Source of the DNA: Streptosporangium lutulentum
GTDB lineage: Bacteria; Actinomycetota; Actinomycetes; Streptosporangiales; Streptosporangiaceae
Assembly (NCBI RefSeq): GCF_030811455.1
Contig: NZ_JAUSQU010000001.1
Span: 5,890,001-5,954,000, forward strand
Length of the DNA: 64,000 nucleotides
Direction: 5' to 3'
Under the pieces are notes generated by a model. The model made no database searches and had not been told where the DNA came from. It saw only the letters and a program-made list of their open reading frames with translations. The position numbers and the translations under genes are program-made. Shown here piece after piece: positions 15,401 to 24,311 of the stretch (positions are counted from its first letter, which is position 1; each line of letters starts with the position of its first letter).

Positions 15401-16635
15401 CACATTCCCTCCAGCGGAACCGTCGCCCGCAGCCTGAACTCTCCCGCACCGCCGGCGCCGGCGGTGACTCTGCCCCCCGTGGCGGCCAGCCGCTCCGAAA
15501 GCCCGACGAGCCCGGTGCCACCGCGTCCGCCCGCCTCCGTCATCCCGTCGTTGGTCATCTCCAGCACGGCCGTACCGTCGCGAAGCGCGACCACGATCCG
15601 GCAGCGGGTCGCCGAGCTGTGCCGCAGCACGTTGGTGGTGCCCTCCCTGACCACCCAGGCCAGCAGCGTGGCCGACTCCTCGGGCAGCCGCTCCTCGGGC
15701 GTATCCAGCGTGCAGCGGATCCCGGCCGCCTCCAGCACCGCGGTCATGCTGCGCAGCTCGGCGTCGAGGTCGACGGTCCGGTAGCCGCGCACCGCCGTAC
15801 GGATCTCCTTCAACGCCTGCCGCGCCAGTCCTCGCACCTCGTCCATCTCGGCGACGGCCCGCCCGGTGTCGACCTTCGACAACTTGACGGCCACCTCGCT
15901 CTTGACCGCGATCGCGGAGAGACTGTGCCCGACCAGGTCGTGCAGGTCCCGGGAGAACCGGAGCCGCTCCTCGGTGACGGCCAGCCGTGCCTGAGCCTCC
16001 TTGCCCTCCTCCGCCGACTTGACGATCTTCCAGAACCAGAGCTGGAACCGGTTCGTGCCGGGCAGCACCAGGGCGAACCCGATGAAGGCGCCGGTGAGGG
16101 CGGAGTCATCGGCCGTATACGGTGCGACCATCGCGCGGCCGAGGACGGGAACGGCGTCGAACGACGCGAGAAGCAGTCCGGCCGCGACCGCGCCCACGCT
16201 GACGACGAGCGTGCCGGTCCTGTTCAGCAGAAGCGCCGCGCCCACCGCCCAGGACGGGGCGAGCAGCCCCCAGCCCCACAGATGGGTCTCCTGGGTCAGC
16301 AGCAGGACGACCGTGAGCACGCCCGAGGCCACGATCTCACGGTTGGCCGTGGTCCCGGCGACGGCCGCCTTCACCATCCTCATGTAGAGGACGCTGAAGA
16401 CGACCAGTCCCAGCAGCCCGAAGACGAGGGTGAGAGCGGACTCCTGATCCCCCTGCCGGCCCTCCGCGATCCCGCTGAGACCGCCGGTCCAGGCCAGGGG
16501 GATGCCGACGGTCAGTGACCAGAAGGTCCATCGACGGAGCCGTTCGATGCTCGTCCGCTTCTTGCTCCAGGGAAACCCCGAAGGGACGAGGCGACCGAAG
16601 CGCCCCGTCCCCTTCTCATCATCATTTATCAGCAT
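15400..16635 (-). CDS. DesK-like sensor histidine kinase
   Basis: A 411-residue kinase with about six transmembrane helices (about residues 36-200), a linker KIVKSAEEGKEAQARLAVTEERL, H-box RFSRDLHDLVGHSLS (His232, the DLHD-GH form of DesK), and a compact HATPase domain: VVREGTTNVLRHS (N-box) and GGTGLVGLSERLAATGG. Overlaps the regulator gene. It follows the permease gene by 13 bases, so all four genes from 18611 to 14807 form one operon. Confidence 0.9.
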   Translation of the reverse strand: MLINDDEKGTGRFGRLVPSGFPWSKKRTSIERLRRWTFWSLTVGIPLAWTGGLSGIAEGRQGDQESALTLVFGLLGLVVFSVLYMRMVKAAVAGTTANREIVASGVLTVVLLLTQETHLWGWGLLAPSWAVGAALLLNRTGTLVVSVGAVAAGLLLASFDAVPVLGRAMVAPYTADDSALTGAFIGFALVLPGTNRFQLWFWKIVKSAEEGKEAQARLAVTEERLRFSRDLHDLVGHSLSAIAVKSEVAVKLSKVDTGRAVAEMDEVRGLARQALKEIRTAVRGYRTVDLDAELRSMTAVLEAAGIRCTLDTPEERLPEESATLLAWVVREGTTNVLRHSSATRCRIVVALRDGTAVLEMTNDGMTEAGGRGGTGLVGLSERLAATGGRVTAGAGGAGEFRLRATVPLEGM

Positions 16636-16648
16636 TTGGTGACCGACG

Positions 16649-17452
16649 TTAGCCGTGCCGGGGCTCCCAGCGGAACAGCCATCTGGCCAGCAGGGCCGCC
16701 ACCGCGATCCAGGCCAGCAGGATGCCCAGGGAGGGCAGCGCCGCCGTCCACTGCTGGACCATGGTCAACGTCTCGCCGCTCCCGGAGAAGTGGTCCTGAC
16801 CGAGGAAGGCGGTACGCATGATCGTCACGACCGGGGTCACCGGGAGCAGGCTGGAGATCGTGCCCAGCGGACCGGGAAGCATGTCGGCGGAGAAGGCCAC
16901 CGGCGCGCCGATCATCATGATCAGGATCACCGGGAGCACCGTGATCTGGGCCAGCTCGGCGTTGGGCGTGACCCCGGAGAAGGCGGCGGCGAGCAGGCCG
17001 AACAGCGCGACCCCCAGGACCGCCGCGAGCACCAGCAGCGGCACGTTGGCCGGCAGCACCCCGTCGGACCGGTTGATCCAGATCACCAGCAGCGCCACCT
17101 GGCCGAGAAAGAGCGCGAGCGCGCCGAGAGCGCTGCCGCCGAGGACCGCCGCCGAAGACGGCTGGCCCCCGCGCAGCCGCTTGAGCACCAGTTCCTCACG
17201 CCGGGCCGTGAAGGTGTTGACCAGGTTGGTGAAGACCGCGAACCCCAGCATCAGTCCGGGCACGCCGGTCAGCACGTAGAGCTCGCTGGGCACGCCGGAG
17301 ATCTCCGCGCCCACCTGGGTCTGCGTGAACAGCCAGGCCATCAGGAGCGGCAGCAGCAACACGTTGAACAGCACCGTGGTGTTCCTGCCCACCAGGGTCA
17401 GGTCGAGCCTCGCCAGCCGTACGGCGTGCAGAACGTCGGTCTTCATGGTCAC
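16649..17452 (-). CDS. ABC-2 type exporter permease
   Basis: A 267-residue permease with six predicted helices and the ABC-2 core LVNTFTARREELVLKRLRGG followed by LGGSALGALALFLGQVALLV. GTG 17452 is 6 bases after GAGGAG and is preferred over an ATG at 17446. Partner of the ATPase encoded upstream. The substrate is unknown; DesK/DesR-linked exporters of this type in actinobacteria commonly respond to antibiotics or membrane state. Confidence 0.88.
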   Translation of the reverse strand: MTMKTDVLHAVRLARLDLTLVGRNTTVLFNVLLLPLLMAWLFTQTQVGAEISGVPSELYVLTGVPGLMLGFAVFTNLVNTFTARREELVLKRLRGGQPSSAAVLGGSALGALALFLGQVALLVIWINRSDGVLPANVPLLVLAAVLGVALFGLLAAAFSGVTPNAELAQITVLPVILIMMIGAPVAFSADMLPGPLGTISSLLPVTPVVTIMRTAFLGQDHFSGSGETLTMVQQWTAALPSLGILLAWIAVAALLARWLFRWEPRHG

Positions 17453-17537
17453 TCACCACTCCTCGTGCGCTGTGCCCGCTGCTCGGTCGCCGCTTCCTCG
17501 CGGATCGCTCCGCTTCCCCCGCCGGATCCGGTCCGCC

Positions 17538-18611
17538 TCATCGGACGTCTCCGACCACTCGCATGAACGCGTCCTCGAGGGTTCCCCTGCGTACGGCCAG
17601 CCGCTCCAGGGTTTCGTCCTGCTCGTCGGCCCACCTCAGCAGCGGCCGGAGCGCGGCGTGAGCGCGGGCCTCGGCCTGTTCGCCGGTCAGGATGTAGCCG
17701 ACCTCGGTGCCGCCGCCCGCGTAGGTCAGCGTGGGAGCGGTGCCGTCCAGGGAGGGCAGGTCGCCGAAGGACCAGGTGGTGCCGGGGAGCCGGAAGGAGA
17801 TGGTGTCGCCGGAGCCGGCCACCACCTCCTCGACCGTGCCGTAGGTGTGGATCCGGCCCTCGTGCATGATGGCCAGCCGGTCGGCGAGGCGCTCGGCCTC
17901 CTCCAGGTAGTGGGTGGTGAGGAGCACGGTGGTGCCGCCGGCCCGCAGATCCTCGATCACCTTCCACGTGGTCCGGCGGGCCTCGGGGTCCATCCCCGTG
18001 GTCGGCTCGTCCAGGAAGAGCACCTCGGGGGCCGACAGCACCGCGAGCGCGAGATCGAGCCTGCGCTTCTGCCCGCCGGAGAGCTGCCGGACCTTGGTCC
18101 TGGCCTTGTTCTCCAGGCCGACCAGCTCCAGCGCCCCCATGGTCCGCCGGTCCACTCCCCTGACGCGGCCCATGAGGGTGAGGTGGCCGGGCAGCGTGGT
18201 GGTGCCGGACAGGGTGACGGGACGCCCCGCGTCCTCACTCAGTCCCTTCCACAGGTCCACGGTCTCGGCCACACTGAGGTCGCCGAGGAAGCCGCCCTCC
18301 TGCAACATGATCCCCACGCGGAGGCGCAGCTCGCGCCGATTCCTGATCGGATCGAGGCCGAGCACCCGGACGGTGCCGTCGGTGGCGGGGGTGAAGCCCT
18401 CCAGCACCTCCATCGTGGTCGTCTTGCCGGCGCCGTTCGTGCCGAGCAGGGCGAAGATCTCGCCTCTCGGAACGGTGAAGGAGACGCCGCGCACGGCCTC
18501 GAAGTCACCGTACTTCTGCCGGAGCCCGCCGACCTCGATCACGTTGTCGAGGTCGGCGGCTTCGGTGTCCGTCACGTCCACACGCTGTCGTAGTGTCATG
18601 TGGATAATCAT
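17538..18611 (-). CDS. ABC transporter ATPase (exporter)
   Basis: A 357-residue ATPase with Walker A GTNGAGKTTT, Q-loop MLQEGGF, signature LSGGQKRRLDLA, Walker B VLFLDEPTTGMDPEAR and H-loop TTHYLEEAERLADR. A long C-terminal domain ends LRRGTLEDAFMRVVGD-like (VRRGTLEDAFMRVVG). ATG 18611 has GGGAAG upstream; a second ATG at 18599 has none. A perfect 16-bp palindrome lies about 70 bases upstream, so this is probably the regulated promoter of the operon. Confidence 0.9.
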   Translation of the reverse strand: MIIHMTLRQRVDVTDTEAADLDNVIEVGGLRQKYGDFEAVRGVSFTVPRGEIFALLGTNGAGKTTTMEVLEGFTPATDGTVRVLGLDPIRNRRELRLRVGIMLQEGGFLGDLSVAETVDLWKGLSEDAGRPVTLSGTTTLPGHLTLMGRVRGVDRRTMGALELVGLENKARTKVRQLSGGQKRRLDLALAVLSAPEVLFLDEPTTGMDPEARRTTWKVIEDLRAGGTTVLLTTHYLEEAERLADRLAIMHEGRIHTYGTVEEVVAGSGDTISFRLPGTTWSFGDLPSLDGTAPTLTYAGGGTEVGYILTGEQAEARAHAALRPLLRWADEQDETLERLAVRRGTLEDAFMRVVGDVR

Positions 18612-18679
18612 CGACTTCCCGCCTTTTGGCAGGTAGTCGTCGATATCACCGGAGAGATACGGATCTTTCAGGTGATCGA

Positions 18680-18695
18680 GATGACAAATGTCATC
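18680..18695. promoter_or_regulatory. palindromic operator upstream of ABC/DesKR-like operon
   Basis: GATGACA-AA-TGTCATC, a perfect inverted repeat 69 bases upstream of the ATPase start and touching the stop codon of the tricorn protease gene. Position and form fit a dimer-binding site for a NarL/DesR-type regulator such as the one encoded at 14807. That link is inference. Confidence 0.55.
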
Positions 18696-21600
18696 TACGA
18701 GCGGGGGGGCAGTGCCGGGCGGCGGCGGGAGGGACGGGTCGCCGGGTCCGGCGGGGTCGCCGCGGGACGCTCCTGCAGCGCGGCCAGCGCGAGCCGTACC
18801 GCCTCCTCGATCTGCGGATCCCGCCCGGCCGCCCAGTCATCGGGAGTGATGTCGACCTCGACGTCCGGGTCGACGCCGTAGTTCTCCACCCCCCAGCCGA
18901 GTCCCTCGAACCAGAACGAGTACTTGGGCACGGTGATGTGCGACCCGTCGACCAGGCGATGGCCGTTCTCGATGCCGATGACGCCACCCCAGGTACGGGT
19001 GCCCACCACGGGCCCGATCTTGTGGATCTTGAAGGCGGCGGTGACGATGTCGCCGTCGGATCCGGCGTTCTGATCGGTGACCGCGACCAGCGGACCGCGC
19101 GGGGCGTCCTCGGGGTAGGTGATCGGCGCCATGCCCCTGGGCAGGTCCCAGGCGATGACCCGGCGGATCAGCTTCTCGATGACGAGCTCGGAGGTGTGGC
19201 CGCCCCGGTTGCCCCGGACGTCCACGACGAGCCCCTCGAAGGCCATCTCCTTGCGCAGGTCACGATGGAACTGCGCCCAGCCCTCGGCGACCATGTCCGG
19301 GATGTGCAGGTAACCCAGACGGCCCCCGCTGAGCTCCCTGACATGCGCCCGGCGCCCGGCCACCCAGTCCTGGTAGCGAAGACGCCGATCGTCGTGGAGC
19401 GGGGTGACGACCACTCGCCGGCCGCCTTCCAGCGTCAGCTCGACCGGTTTGTCCGCGGCGCCGACCAGCAGCCTGGCGGGCCCCTCCGGCGGCACCGGGC
19501 GGCCGTCGACCGCGAGCAGCGTCTCCCCCTGCCGGACTCCCGCCCCGGGCACGGCCAGCGGTGAGCGGGCATGCACGTCGGAGGACTCGCCGGGCAGCAC
19601 CCGGTCCACCTGCCAGCGGCCGTCACCGTTCACGGACAGGTCGGCGCCGAGCAGACCGACCCGCTCGAACCCCATGTGCTCCCACGGAGCGCCGTTGACG
19701 TAGGCGTGCGAGCTTCCCAGCTCTCCCAGGACCTCCCAGAGCAGGTCGGCGAAGTCGTCCGCGGTGGCGACGCGATCCACCAGCGGCCGGTACTCCTCCA
19801 GCACCGCGTCCCACTCGACGTCGGCCATGTCGTCGACCCAGAAGTCGGCCCGCATCCGGCGGCCCGCCTGGGTGTAGGCGTGATGCCGGTAGGCCTGCGG
19901 GTCGCCGGTGATCCGGATCCGCGACAGGTCGACGGTCGTGTCGTCGCCGTTCTTGCCGCCGGACGACTTGCCCGTGGCCGAGCAGACCGTCAGCGTTCCC
20001 TTGTCGCTGACGACGAGCTGGGTGCCGTCACCGCTCACCCGGTACCAGTCGAGCTTCTCCACCACCTCTTCGCACTTGCGCTTGGCGAGGTCGTAGCGGT
20101 CCAGCGCCGGACGGGGGGACTCACCCCCCACCCGGTCCCTGTCCTCACCGAGCTCTCCGGCCAGCGGCTCGCGGAGCCAGACGAACCCGCCCTTGACCGA
20201 CCTCAGGTCCGAGTAGCGGCCCTCGGGCACCGGCACCTGCACGACCCTGGCGGCGATGCCGTCCAGGTCGACGGTGAGCGCGGTGCCGCCCTCCTCCTTC
20301 TTGTCCTCCCCGGAGTCGCCGGAGTCCCCGGAACCCCCGGAATCGCCCGTCGACCGGCCGTCGGAGCTGGGCGCGAACGGCGACGGCGTGGACGCGGCCA
20401 GCGGCACCAGATAGGGGCGGTAGCCGAACGGGAAGGCCATGTCGAAGGAGTGCGCGTCGTAGACGGGGTCGAAGCCGCGTCGAGACAGAAACGCCAGGTA
20501 GTCACCGGTGAACGCGGGCGAGATGTCCATGAACCGGCCGTCGGTGACGTCGGTGACGACGCGGTCCGCGATCCTGGCCAGCCGGATCCTGCGCAGGTGC
20601 TCGCCCTCCGGCTGTGACCAGGCCAGCCAGGCGGAGTCGGGCGACCAGGTCGGCCCGTTGATCTCACCGTTGGCCCTGGCCAGCTCGGTGACCTCGCCGG
20701 AGGCCACGTCGACCAGGAGCAGCCGCCCGTCCCTGGCTGCCACCGCGATCGTGTTCTCATTGGGCGCGACGGCCAGATCGCCGACCTCGCCCAGCTTTCC
20801 CGCGGCGATCCTGCGGCTCTCCCCGCCGCCGACCGGGCCGATCTCCAGGCCCTGCCGCTCGCCGTCGTCGAAGGCCCACACCACCCGGTCCGCGCCGAGG
20901 ACGCGAGGCCGGCCCGCCGACAGGCCGGTGCTGAGCTGCCGCGCCGGGCCGTCCCGGTGGGTCACCCAGTGCACCGAGCCCTGGACCTCCACCGCGCTGG
21001 CCCGGCCGGTCTCGTCCACGGCCAGGTCGTGCAGCCGCCTGCCCGCGTTGACCTGGTACGGCTGCCGCCCGCGCGGCGGGGAGCCGAGCGTGACGTCGAG
21101 CTTGCGCCCTTCGCCGTCGAGGTCGTCCAGGAGGTAGAGGTCACCGGCGTTCTGGTAGACGATCCGGGTGCCGTCCGTGGTGGCGTGCCGGGCGTAGAAG
21201 ACGTCGTGGTCGGTGTGGCGGCGCAGTCCGGTGCCGTCCAGCGCGCAGGAGTAGAGGTTGCCGACGCCCTCGTGGTCGGAGAGGAAGGCCAGACGGCCGC
21301 CGACGAGCATCGGGCTGGCGAAGTGACCGTTCACCTCCGCCAGGAGCCGGGTGAAGTCACCGCCGGCCTCCTGGACCCAGAGGCGCCCCGCCGTGCCGCC
21401 CCGGTAGCGCTTCCAGGCCGCGGGGTCACGGGCGAGGGAGGCGGCGAGCAGCGCCACGGAGTCCTCGGTGATCGAAAGGTCGCCGACCGGGCCGTAGGGC
21501 AGACGCTCGGCCTGACCGTCACCCAGCGCGTAGGCCCAGGTCCGCGAGGCGAACGGCTGCCCGGTCGCGCTGACCGCGAGAATCCTGCCGTCCGGTGTCC

Positions 21601-21883
21601 ACCCGCGCGTACGAGTCCGGGCGTCGCCCCAGTAGGTCAGCCGCTCGGCCGAGACGGACTCCAGGTCGGCCAGGAAAACTTCGGGAGCCCCCTCTCGAAC
21701 GCTCGTCCAGGCGACCTTCGTCCCGTCGGGGGAAAGGTGGGGATGACTCGCGGGAGCCCGGTCCGAGGAGAGACGCCACGCTCGGCCACCGTTCGCGGGG
21801 ACCGCCCAGACGTCGTCGTCGGCGACGAACGTCAGCGTCTCATGGGATATGTGAGGGAATCGCAGGTAGAAACCAGAAGCCAT
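18695..21883 (-). CDS. tricorn protease homologue (S41 family)
   Basis: A 1062-residue cytoplasmic protease of the tricorn family, which trims peptides released by the proteasome and Clp-type machines. N-terminal beta-propeller repeats cover about 1-500 (FVADDDVWAVPANGGRAWRLSS; SPDGTKVAWTS; SPDSAWLAWSQ). A low-complexity linker SGGSGDSGDSGEDKKEEGG follows near 520. The C1 helical region comes next, then a PDZ domain about 760-850 (GDGRWQVDRVLPGESSD, GETLLAVDGRPV). The catalytic S41 part has VDVRGNRGGHTSE and AVTDQNAGSDGD with nucleophile Ser942. No signal peptide. No SD before the ATG; TATGAT 6 bases upstream suggests a leaderless message. Divergent from the cobalamin adenosyltransferase gene by 64 bases. 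Confidence 0.93.
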   Translation of the reverse strand: MASGFYLRFPHISHETLTFVADDDVWAVPANGGRAWRLSSDRAPASHPHLSPDGTKVAWTSVREGAPEVFLADLESVSAERLTYWGDARTRTRGWTPDGRILAVSATGQPFASRTWAYALGDGQAERLPYGPVGDLSITEDSVALLAASLARDPAAWKRYRGGTAGRLWVQEAGGDFTRLLAEVNGHFASPMLVGGRLAFLSDHEGVGNLYSCALDGTGLRRHTDHDVFYARHATTDGTRIVYQNAGDLYLLDDLDGEGRKLDVTLGSPPRGRQPYQVNAGRRLHDLAVDETGRASAVEVQGSVHWVTHRDGPARQLSTGLSAGRPRVLGADRVVWAFDDGERQGLEIGPVGGGESRRIAAGKLGEVGDLAVAPNENTIAVAARDGRLLLVDVASGEVTELARANGEINGPTWSPDSAWLAWSQPEGEHLRRIRLARIADRVVTDVTDGRFMDISPAFTGDYLAFLSRRGFDPVYDAHSFDMAFPFGYRPYLVPLAASTPSPFAPSSDGRSTGDSGGSGDSGDSGEDKKEEGGTALTVDLDGIAARVVQVPVPEGRYSDLRSVKGGFVWLREPLAGELGEDRDRVGGESPRPALDRYDLAKRKCEEVVEKLDWYRVSGDGTQLVVSDKGTLTVCSATGKSSGGKNGDDTTVDLSRIRITGDPQAYRHHAYTQAGRRMRADFWVDDMADVEWDAVLEEYRPLVDRVATADDFADLLWEVLGELGSSHAYVNGAPWEHMGFERVGLLGADLSVNGDGRWQVDRVLPGESSDVHARSPLAVPGAGVRQGETLLAVDGRPVPPEGPARLLVGAADKPVELTLEGGRRVVVTPLHDDRRLRYQDWVAGRRAHVRELSGGRLGYLHIPDMVAEGWAQFHRDLRKEMAFEGLVVDVRGNRGGHTSELVIEKLIRRVIAWDLPRGMAPITYPEDAPRGPLVAVTDQNAGSDGDIVTAAFKIHKIGPVVGTRTWGGVIGIENGHRLVDGSHITVPKYSFWFEGLGWGVENYGVDPDVEVDITPDDWAAGRDPQIEEAVRLALAALQERPAATPPDPATRPSRRRPALPPRS

Positions 21884-21947
21884 CGGTAAATCATATTGTC
21901 CGCTATAGGGTCAAACTGATTATTTCCCAGCGGATACGCTGAGCCCT

Positions 21948-22550
21948 ATGACGCGAGCCGATAAAAACCAGCCGGTTGTGCTCTCCAAGATCTACACGCG
22001 CACCGGCGACGACGGCACCACCGCGCTCGGCGACATGAGCCGCGCTCGCAAGACCGATCCCCGTCTGGCCGCGTACGCGGACGTGGAGGAGGCCAACGCG
22101 GCGATCGGCGTGGCCCTGGCCACTGGAGCCGCCGACGGCTCCCTCGACGAGGACATCGCCCGCGTCCTCGTCCGGATCCAGAACGAGCTGTTCGACGTCG
22201 GCGCCGACCTGTGCACCCCGGTCGTGGAGAATCCCGAGTTCCCGCCGCTGCGGGTCGAGCCCTCCTACGTCGAGTGGCTGGAGGAGCGGTGCGATGAGTT
22301 CAACGAGCGGCTCAAGCCGCTGCGCAGCTTCATCCTGCCGGGCGGCACCCCGGTCGTCGCCCACCTTCACGTGGCCAGGACCGTGATCCGGCGGGCCGAG
22401 CGGACCGTCTGGTCCGCCCTGGAGGCGCACGACGACGTGAACCCGCTGACCGCGCGGTACCTCAACCGGCTGAGCGACCTGATGTTCATCCTCTGCCGGG
22501 TGGCCGCGGGCGGCGAGGAGATCCTCTGGAAGCCCGGCGGCACTCGTTAG
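21948..22550 (+). CDS. cob(I)alamin adenosyltransferase, PduO type
   Basis: ATP:cob(I)alamin adenosyltransferase of 200 residues, making adenosylcobalamin for B12-dependent mutases and ribonucleotide reductase. The N-terminal motif YTRTGDDGTTALGDMSR (17-32) binds ATP; RTVIRRAERTVW (about 141-152) and LNRLSDLMFILCRVA complete the family signature. In M. tuberculosis the same family lies in this neighbourhood (Rv1314c), between the ATP synthase operon and nucS. TACGCT 7 bases before the ATG and the lack of an SD suggest leaderless transcription. Confidence 0.95.
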   Translation: MTRADKNQPVVLSKIYTRTGDDGTTALGDMSRARKTDPRLAAYADVEEANAAIGVALATGAADGSLDEDIARVLVRIQNELFDVGADLCTPVVENPEFPPLRVEPSYVEWLEERCDEFNERLKPLRSFILPGGTPVVAHLHVARTVIRRAERTVWSALEAHDDVNPLTARYLNRLSDLMFILCRVAAGGEEILWKPGGTR

Positions 22551-22553
22551 GTC

Positions 22554-22570
22554 CCCGGCACCTCGCCGGG
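22554..22570. terminator. terminator between convergent genes
   Basis: CCCGGC (22554-22559) and GCCGGG (22565-22570) with a 5-base loop, immediately after the adenosyltransferase stop and before the end of the convergent DUF642-like gene. Confidence 0.55.
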
Positions 22571-22588
22571 TCCTGCGGCTCGGAGAGG

Positions 22589-23239
22589 TCAGCCGTCCTG
22601 GCTCGGCACCTCCACCTCAAGCTCGGTGGAGCGCGGTCGCGGGGTGACGGTCACGTCGTCGATCGCCGGGCCGTACGCCCCGTTGGTGGTGGACACCAGG
22701 CTCAGGGTCGCCTCCGGGCCCTCCGCGCAGAAGTGAAGCCTCTCCCGGACGTAGCCCATGTTCAGCGGCGTCTTCCCGGTGATGTCGAAGGTGAAGTTCT
22801 TCTGCACGGTGACGGGCCCCTGGGTCACCCGCGCGTATCCCGCCTTCACGATGGGAGGGCCGAAGGTGTTCCCCGCCAGGGCGAAGCTCACGGTGTAGCA
22901 GCGCCCCGCCGTCGTGGGGATGGTCTGCTCGATCGTCCCGGGCCGGTAGCCCGTGAGATCGAGAGACTGCTTTCCCTTGGCGGGTCGCAACGGGCCGCCG
23001 ACACCGATCAGGTCGACGGATCCCGCCGTGACGCTCCACGCCCCGATGCTGCTCCCCGTGTCGTGGAAGGCCTGTCCGACGGTCGGCGGGCTCTCGAACC
23101 CGCCGTTGCCGACCGGCGGAGCCGTCGCGAGGGCGTGCGCCCCCGCGGCCGGCAAGACGACGGAGACGACGGAGACGCAGAGGGCCAGGCCGCAGGCCGC
23201 CGGCCTGGCCGGTTTCGGGCGACGGGCCGAAAAAATCAT
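22589..23239 (-). CDS. secreted DUF642/choice-of-anchor-C-like protein
   Basis: A 216-residue exported protein. Signal peptide: basic start MIFSARRPKPARPA, hydrophobic CGLALCVSVVSVVLPAAG, cleavage near AHA-LA. The mature part is a galactose-binding-like jelly roll: NGGFESPPTVGQAFHDTGSSIGAW, IEQTIPTTAGRCYTVSFALAGN, LHFCAEGPEATLSLVS and GPAIDDVTVTP. These are the marks of the DUF642/choice-of-anchor C family, named for plant cell-wall proteins; in bacteria probably carbohydrate binding (inference). ATG 23239 has GGAGGAAGG upstream; the frame is open further left without signal-peptide character. Confidence 0.85.
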   Translation of the reverse strand: MIFSARRPKPARPAACGLALCVSVVSVVLPAAGAHALATAPPVGNGGFESPPTVGQAFHDTGSSIGAWSVTAGSVDLIGVGGPLRPAKGKQSLDLTGYRPGTIEQTIPTTAGRCYTVSFALAGNTFGPPIVKAGYARVTQGPVTVQKNFTFDITGKTPLNMGYVRERLHFCAEGPEATLSLVSTTNGAYGPAIDDVTVTPRPRSTELEVEVPSQDG

Positions 23240-23425
23240 GACCTTCCTCCTATGGTGCGATCCGCTTCGCGACGGGATGAAGTGGCCGCCGCGACGGGAC
23301 CGGCACGCATCGCGCACCCTTCGTCAACGAATCGGCACTCTCGGTAGCCAACGAAGATCCACGGTAACGGAGAGGAAGGGATCTGTCCTGATGGCACGCC
23401 CGGCCGGCGGGCCGTACGGCAGACG

Positions 23426-23839
23426 TCAGGCGACGTCGAGATAGGCGCTGGGCGGGGCGGACTCCAGCCAGGCGACGAACCCGGTGAGGGCGCGGTAGCC
23501 CATGGCGAGTTCGAAGGCGCTCTGCCCGTTGCGGCACTCCAGCGCGGTCACACCCTCGATGAACCCGAAGAACTCACCGGACCCGACCGTGCGACGCCCG
23601 GAAACAACAAGGCCGCGCCTCACGATGACGTGGCGCGGCCTTGGAAGCAGACCTATGAGTGGAATCCAGTTGAGCTGGCCGTCGGCGTATCGGGCTACCC
23701 CCACCCGCCAGCCTCGCTCCCCCGGCATCGGGCGCAGACAACACAGCACCGAGCCGCGAGATCGGGTCAGAACGAGCACCCGGGAGGCCAGAAGGGCGAC
23801 GAGCAGCGCCACCACGATGAGTACGTCCAGCACCACCAT
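23426..23839 (-). CDS. DUF2550 membrane-anchored protein
   Basis: A 137-residue protein with one N-terminal helix (MVVLDVLIVVALLVALLASRVLVL) and a cytoplasmic domain with GERGWRVGVARYADGQLNWIPLIGLLPRPR and the conserved C-terminus NGQSAFELAMGYRALTGFVAWLESAPPSAYLDVA. DUF2550 genes directly follow atpC in many actinobacteria (Rv1312 in M. tuberculosis). Function unknown. It follows atpC by 39 bases on the same strand and is probably co-transcribed with the ATP synthase operon. A perfect 12-bp inverted repeat lies inside the gene. Confidence 0.88.
   Translation of the reverse strand: MVVLDVLIVVALLVALLASRVLVLTRSRGSVLCCLRPMPGERGWRVGVARYADGQLNWIPLIGLLPRPRHVIVRRGLVVSGRRTVGSGEFFGFIEGVTALECRNGQSAFELAMGYRALTGFVAWLESAPPSAYLDVA
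23608..23643. repeat. perfect 12-bp inverted repeat inside DUF2550 gene
   Basis: CAAGGCCGCGCC (23608-23619) and GGCGCGGCCTTG (23632-23643) with a 12-base loop. It encodes RPRHVIVRRGL on the minus strand, so part of the symmetry may follow from Arg codons, but the pairing is exact. Confidence 0.6.
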
Positions 23840-23878
23840 GTCTGCGCCCCCAACGCCCGTACCGCTAAGAAGCCGAAT

Positions 23879-24286
23879 TTATCCGACTTCTTCGCCGGCC
23901 GCTCGCAACCGGGCCCTGGCACGCTTGGCCTCGGCGGCGGCGTCCTCATCCTCCCGGTTGCCCTCGGCCGAGGTCTGCGCACGCTCCAGGGCGTTTCTCG
24001 CCCTCGAGACGTCCACTTCGGAACCGAGCTCGGCTACTTCGGCCAGGATCGACACCTCGTCGTTGGCCACCGAGAGAAACCCGCCGTGAACCGCGGCGAC
24101 GAGGTCGGACTCACCGTCGCCACGCTTGACCGTCAACACTCCACCCTCGACGAGAACGCCGAGCACGGGTGCATGTCTAGGCATGATACCGATCTCGCCG
24201 TCGACGGTCTTGGCAATCACCATGTCGGCCTCGCCGGACCAGATCTCACGTTCCGGCGAGACGACGCCTACTCGCAGCTTCGCCAC
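23879..24286 (-). CDS. atpC: ATP synthase epsilon subunit
   Basis: F1 epsilon subunit, 135 residues: an N-terminal beta sandwich (KLRVGVVSPEREIWSGEADMV, EIGIMPRHAPVLGVL) and a C-terminal helical pair (RARNALERAQTSAEGN, AAAEAKRARARLRAAGEEVG). It couples the c-ring to gamma and in actinobacteria restrains ATP hydrolysis. The GTG at 24286 lies after GGAGAG; the frame continues upstream into the hairpin between atpD and atpC, which is not coding. Last structural gene of the operon. Confidence 0.95.
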   Translation of the reverse strand: MAKLRVGVVSPEREIWSGEADMVIAKTVDGEIGIMPRHAPVLGVLVEGGVLTVKRGDGESDLVAAVHGGFLSVANDEVSILAEVAELGSEVDVSRARNALERAQTSAEGNREDEDAAAEAKRARARLRAAGEEVG

Positions 24287-24311
24287 TTTCTCTCCAGTTC
24301 CTTTCGAACCA

